From: Palaemon carinicauda
Lineage: Eukaryota; Arthropoda; Malacostraca; Decapoda; Palaemonidae
Reading direction: 5' to 3'
Length of the DNA: 64,000 bases
Assembly (NCBI RefSeq): GCF_036898095.1
Contig: NC_090730.1
Location: 23,488,303 to 23,552,302 of the forward strand
Under the pieces are notes generated by a model, which was not told where the DNA came from, did no database searches, and saw only the letters and a list, made by a program, of their open reading frames with translations. The position numbers and the translations under genes were made by a program. Below are positions 62,419-64,000 of this stretch, in pieces. How positions within the stretch are numbered: the first letter of the stretch is position 1; each line of letters starts with the position of its first letter.

Positions 62419-62498
62419 AGGCTGGGAGTCGGTCAGGACTCATTCTTCTATACTAGATAAATTCGTCTGCTCAGCTTCGAACGGAGTCCAGTCAAGCT

Positions 62499-62530
62499 CT
62501 GATTAAACAACGGAAGACCACCTCTATATA
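62499..62530 (-). promoter_or_regulatory. Candidate TATA box plus initiator, minus strand
   Basis: On the minus strand TATATAGAGG begins at 62,530 and an arthropod-like initiator TCAG has its A at 62,500, a separation of 30 bases, the usual TATA-to-start distance. Transcription would run leftward through the 181-bp repeats and the long hairpin toward the large gene, about 1.1 kb away. No downstream promoter element is seen at the expected position. Short matches like these arise by chance in AT-rich DNA, so this is tentative. Confidence 0.3.
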
Positions 62531-62910
62531 ACGGGTAGCTCGATAGAAATTTCTACCAAAAAAAGAGAAAAATACCCGAATATTGTGAAAAAAATCATGT
62601 AGAAATTTACATCAAAACACCTTTTCGATAAATAATTTTGAAGAGGAAAATTTTCCACGGTAAACCGTTTTTCTTTTTCCTTTTTGTCCCAAATAGCGAT
62701 ATCTGGCATCTCTCATACTACGTCTACATTTCTTTGTAAAAGTAAATACCAGTTTATAACAATGCTTTAAATTTTCATAATGAAACAACAATTACCTCAA
62801 TAAAAATATGAATATAGAATACGATAGTTTTATTTAATCCTTTCATAATATGATTTTATATATACATAAAATATGGTAAAGTTGAAAGGAATGTCCTTCA
62901 GCAACTTTAA
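62531..62910. other. AT-rich intergenic DNA
   Basis: Apart from a perfect 12-bp palindrome TAGAAATTTCTA (62,544-62,555) I see nothing to annotate. Short open frames here have no coding character. Confidence 0.55.
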
Positions 62911-62998
62911 AGGAGTAAAAACTCCCGTTTTCTATTCTCCCCTGATCTAAACGAAGGAGTAAAGACTCCCGTTTTCTATTCTCCCCTGATATACAATA
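62911..62998. repeat. Two tandem copies of a 44-bp sequence
   Basis: AGGAGTAAAAACTCCCGTTT at 62,911 recurs with one change at 62,955, both followed by TCTATTCTCCCCTGAT. Each copy contains a small inverted repeat, GGAGT-AAAA-ACTCC in the first copy. Confidence 0.92.
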
Positions 62999-63227
62999 AG
63001 TTGGTTTTGTGTATAAAGTTATATTTGTTCTGTGAAGTTATTTGTCAGAATAAGTAAACCTACATAAAAGAAATCTTTATTATCCATATATGCCATGCTT
63101 AACTTTGTTGCTTAAGGGATAGTTGCAGCTTGTTGCATACGCAATATCAGGTTGCTATGCCTCTCAAGGGCTCTTAAACCCAAAACATTTCGATGCAATA
63201 AAAGGCAAAGGTACATTGCACATAAAT
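62999..63227. other. Intergenic DNA without recognised features
   Basis: AT-rich sequence with no repeat, frame or RNA structure that I can support. Confidence 0.5.
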
Positions 63228-63441
63228 ATACTGTAGACCTATACAAATATTGGCTATGCTGTAGGTCTATACGTATAGAGGCTATACTGTAGACCTATGC
63301 GAAGATGGGCTATACAGTAGGCCTATACATAGATGGGCTATACTGTAGGCTATACATACATACACTTATAGGCCTATTCAAAGATGAGCTATAATGTAGG
63401 CCTATACTGTAAGCCTATACATATATGGGTTATACTATAGG

Positions 63442-63443
<2 letters not shown>
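63228..63443. repeat. Degenerate minisatellite, about 28-36 bp unit
   Basis: About seven or eight imperfect copies of ATACTGTAGRCCTATAC followed by a spacer such as ATAGATGGGCT, beginning at 63,228 and fading into the CT run. The TAGGCCTA core is itself palindromic. Copies vary in length and sequence. Confidence 0.85.

Positions 63444-63444
<1 letters not shown>

Positions 63445-63502
<58 letters not shown>
63445..63502. repeat. (CT)n microsatellite
   Basis: About 29 uninterrupted TC dinucleotides. The length in the assembly may not be exact, as such runs are unstable. Confidence 0.98.
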
Positions 63503-63504
<2 letters not shown>

Positions 63505-63538
63505 TATATATACATACATATACACACGCTCACACGCA

Positions 63539-63541
<3 letters not shown>

Positions 63542-63585
<44 letters not shown>
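63542..63585. repeat. (TA)n microsatellite
   Basis: About 22 uninterrupted TA dinucleotides, self-complementary and able to extrude a cruciform. Confidence 0.98.

Positions 63586-63586
<1 letters not shown>

Positions 63587-63633
<47 letters not shown>
63587..63633. repeat. (AG)n microsatellite
   Basis: About 23 AG dinucleotides directly after the TA run. It is complementary to the CT run at 63,445, with the TA run between them. Confidence 0.98.
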
Positions 63634-63636
<3 letters not shown>

Positions 63637-63764
63637 CTCGAGTGTCATATGTGGATGAGATCATAATGAGGGGTAGATGGAGATGGTTTGGGCATGCTCT
63701 TCGCATTCCCCAAGAGAAATTAGTTCACCAAGCGTTCAAAATAGAGACTATTGGCAAAATCTAA
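63633..63764 (+). pseudogene. LINE reverse-transcriptase C-terminal fragment (WFGH type)
   Basis: The frame starting at 63,633 reads VDEIIMRGRWRWFGHALRIP and continues to a stop at 63,762. An R-W-x-W-F/L-G-H-x-L-R pattern is typical of the region after the reverse-transcriptase domain in many animal non-LTR retrotransposons. The fragment is truncated on the left by the AG run and lacks any catalytic part. It is a dead remnant. Confidence 0.65.
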
Positions 63765-63782
63765 CCGAGGCCCTTTACAATT

Positions 63783-64000
63783 CAAAAAGCTATGGAAATA
63801 ATAATGATGGGAATAACACTAAGAGACAGAAAAGAGCAACATGGATACGAGAGCAAACTAAAGTAGAGGATATTCTAACAATATGTAAGGAAAGGAATGG
63901 ACGTGGGCAGGACATATAATGAGAATGACAGACACTAGATGGACATTAAGAATAACAGAATGGGTCCCTAGAGAATGCAAAAGAAGCAGGGAAAGTAAGA
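63783..64000 (+). pseudogene. LINE reverse-transcriptase C-terminal fragment (WAGH type), frameshifted
   Basis: Three frames in succession give the expected order: QKAMEIIMMGITLRDRK from 63,783, then RATWIREQTKVEDIL after a shift near 63,832, then WTWAGHIMRMTDTRWTLRI after a shift near 63,894, followed by TEWVPREC up to the window edge. The motif order (LRDR, then WxWAGHxxR, then RWT...EWxPR) is that of the C-terminal region of common animal endonuclease/reverse-transcriptase LINEs. Two frameshifts show that it is decayed. It continues past the window. Confidence 0.75.

Noticed and set aside
62306..62443. 45-codon minus-strand frame after the candidate promoter
   Set aside because: It is short, Ser/Pro-rich, lies over the 181-bp repeat and is not preserved in the other copy.
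62524..62709. 61-codon minus-strand frame
   Set aside because: AT-rich chance frame without motif or conservation signal.

Overview
The window reads as animal nuclear DNA: a giant tandem satellite, simple-sequence runs, non-LTR retrotransposon debris and one gene-sized reading frame with no bacterial-style spacing or operon. The (CT)n, (TA)n and (AG)n runs, the rusty C-terminal LINE remnants and the style of the satellite suggest an arthropod, perhaps a decapod crustacean. That is an impression from composition, not a proven assignment.

Bases 1 to about 56,200 are one uninterrupted array of roughly 570 units (length divided by period) of 98-100 bp, all in the same orientation, running off the left edge of the window. 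Two subfamilies alternate in blocks: type A (about 1-9,960 and 12,260-15,390) and type B (about 9,960-12,260 and 15,390-55,920). The right part of B drifts from 98-99 bp to 100 bp and carries nested higher-order repeats with lags of about 0.7, 2.82, 4.25 and 5.08 kb. Each unit has a short hairpin-forming inverted repeat (AGAAGAA...TTCTTCT) and a second inverted repeat (TATGTTC...GAACATA). The array frays at 55.9-56.2 kb, and strongly diverged relatives of the unit continue to 56.7 kb, ending about 50 bp from the stop codon of the only convincing gene.

That gene, on the minus strand (56,739-61,400), encodes about 1,553 residues: a short N-terminal C-x2-C-x20-C-x2-C module, then a very long, charged, probably helical region made of three recurring motifs. 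It has grown by in-frame segmental duplications of 690, 579 and 165 bp. I do not recognise the family. Upstream of it (on the minus strand) lie a 131-bp-arm perfect-length inverted repeat, a 181-bp tandem duplication and a candidate TATA/initiator promoter.

From 62.5 kb to the end the sequence is AT-rich intergenic DNA with a 44-bp duplication, a degenerate minisatellite, three microsatellites and two decayed LINE reverse-transcriptase C-terminal fragments. The most interesting signals are the base-pair covariation in the satellite hairpin between array and flanking copies, and the unusual modular gene beside the array.
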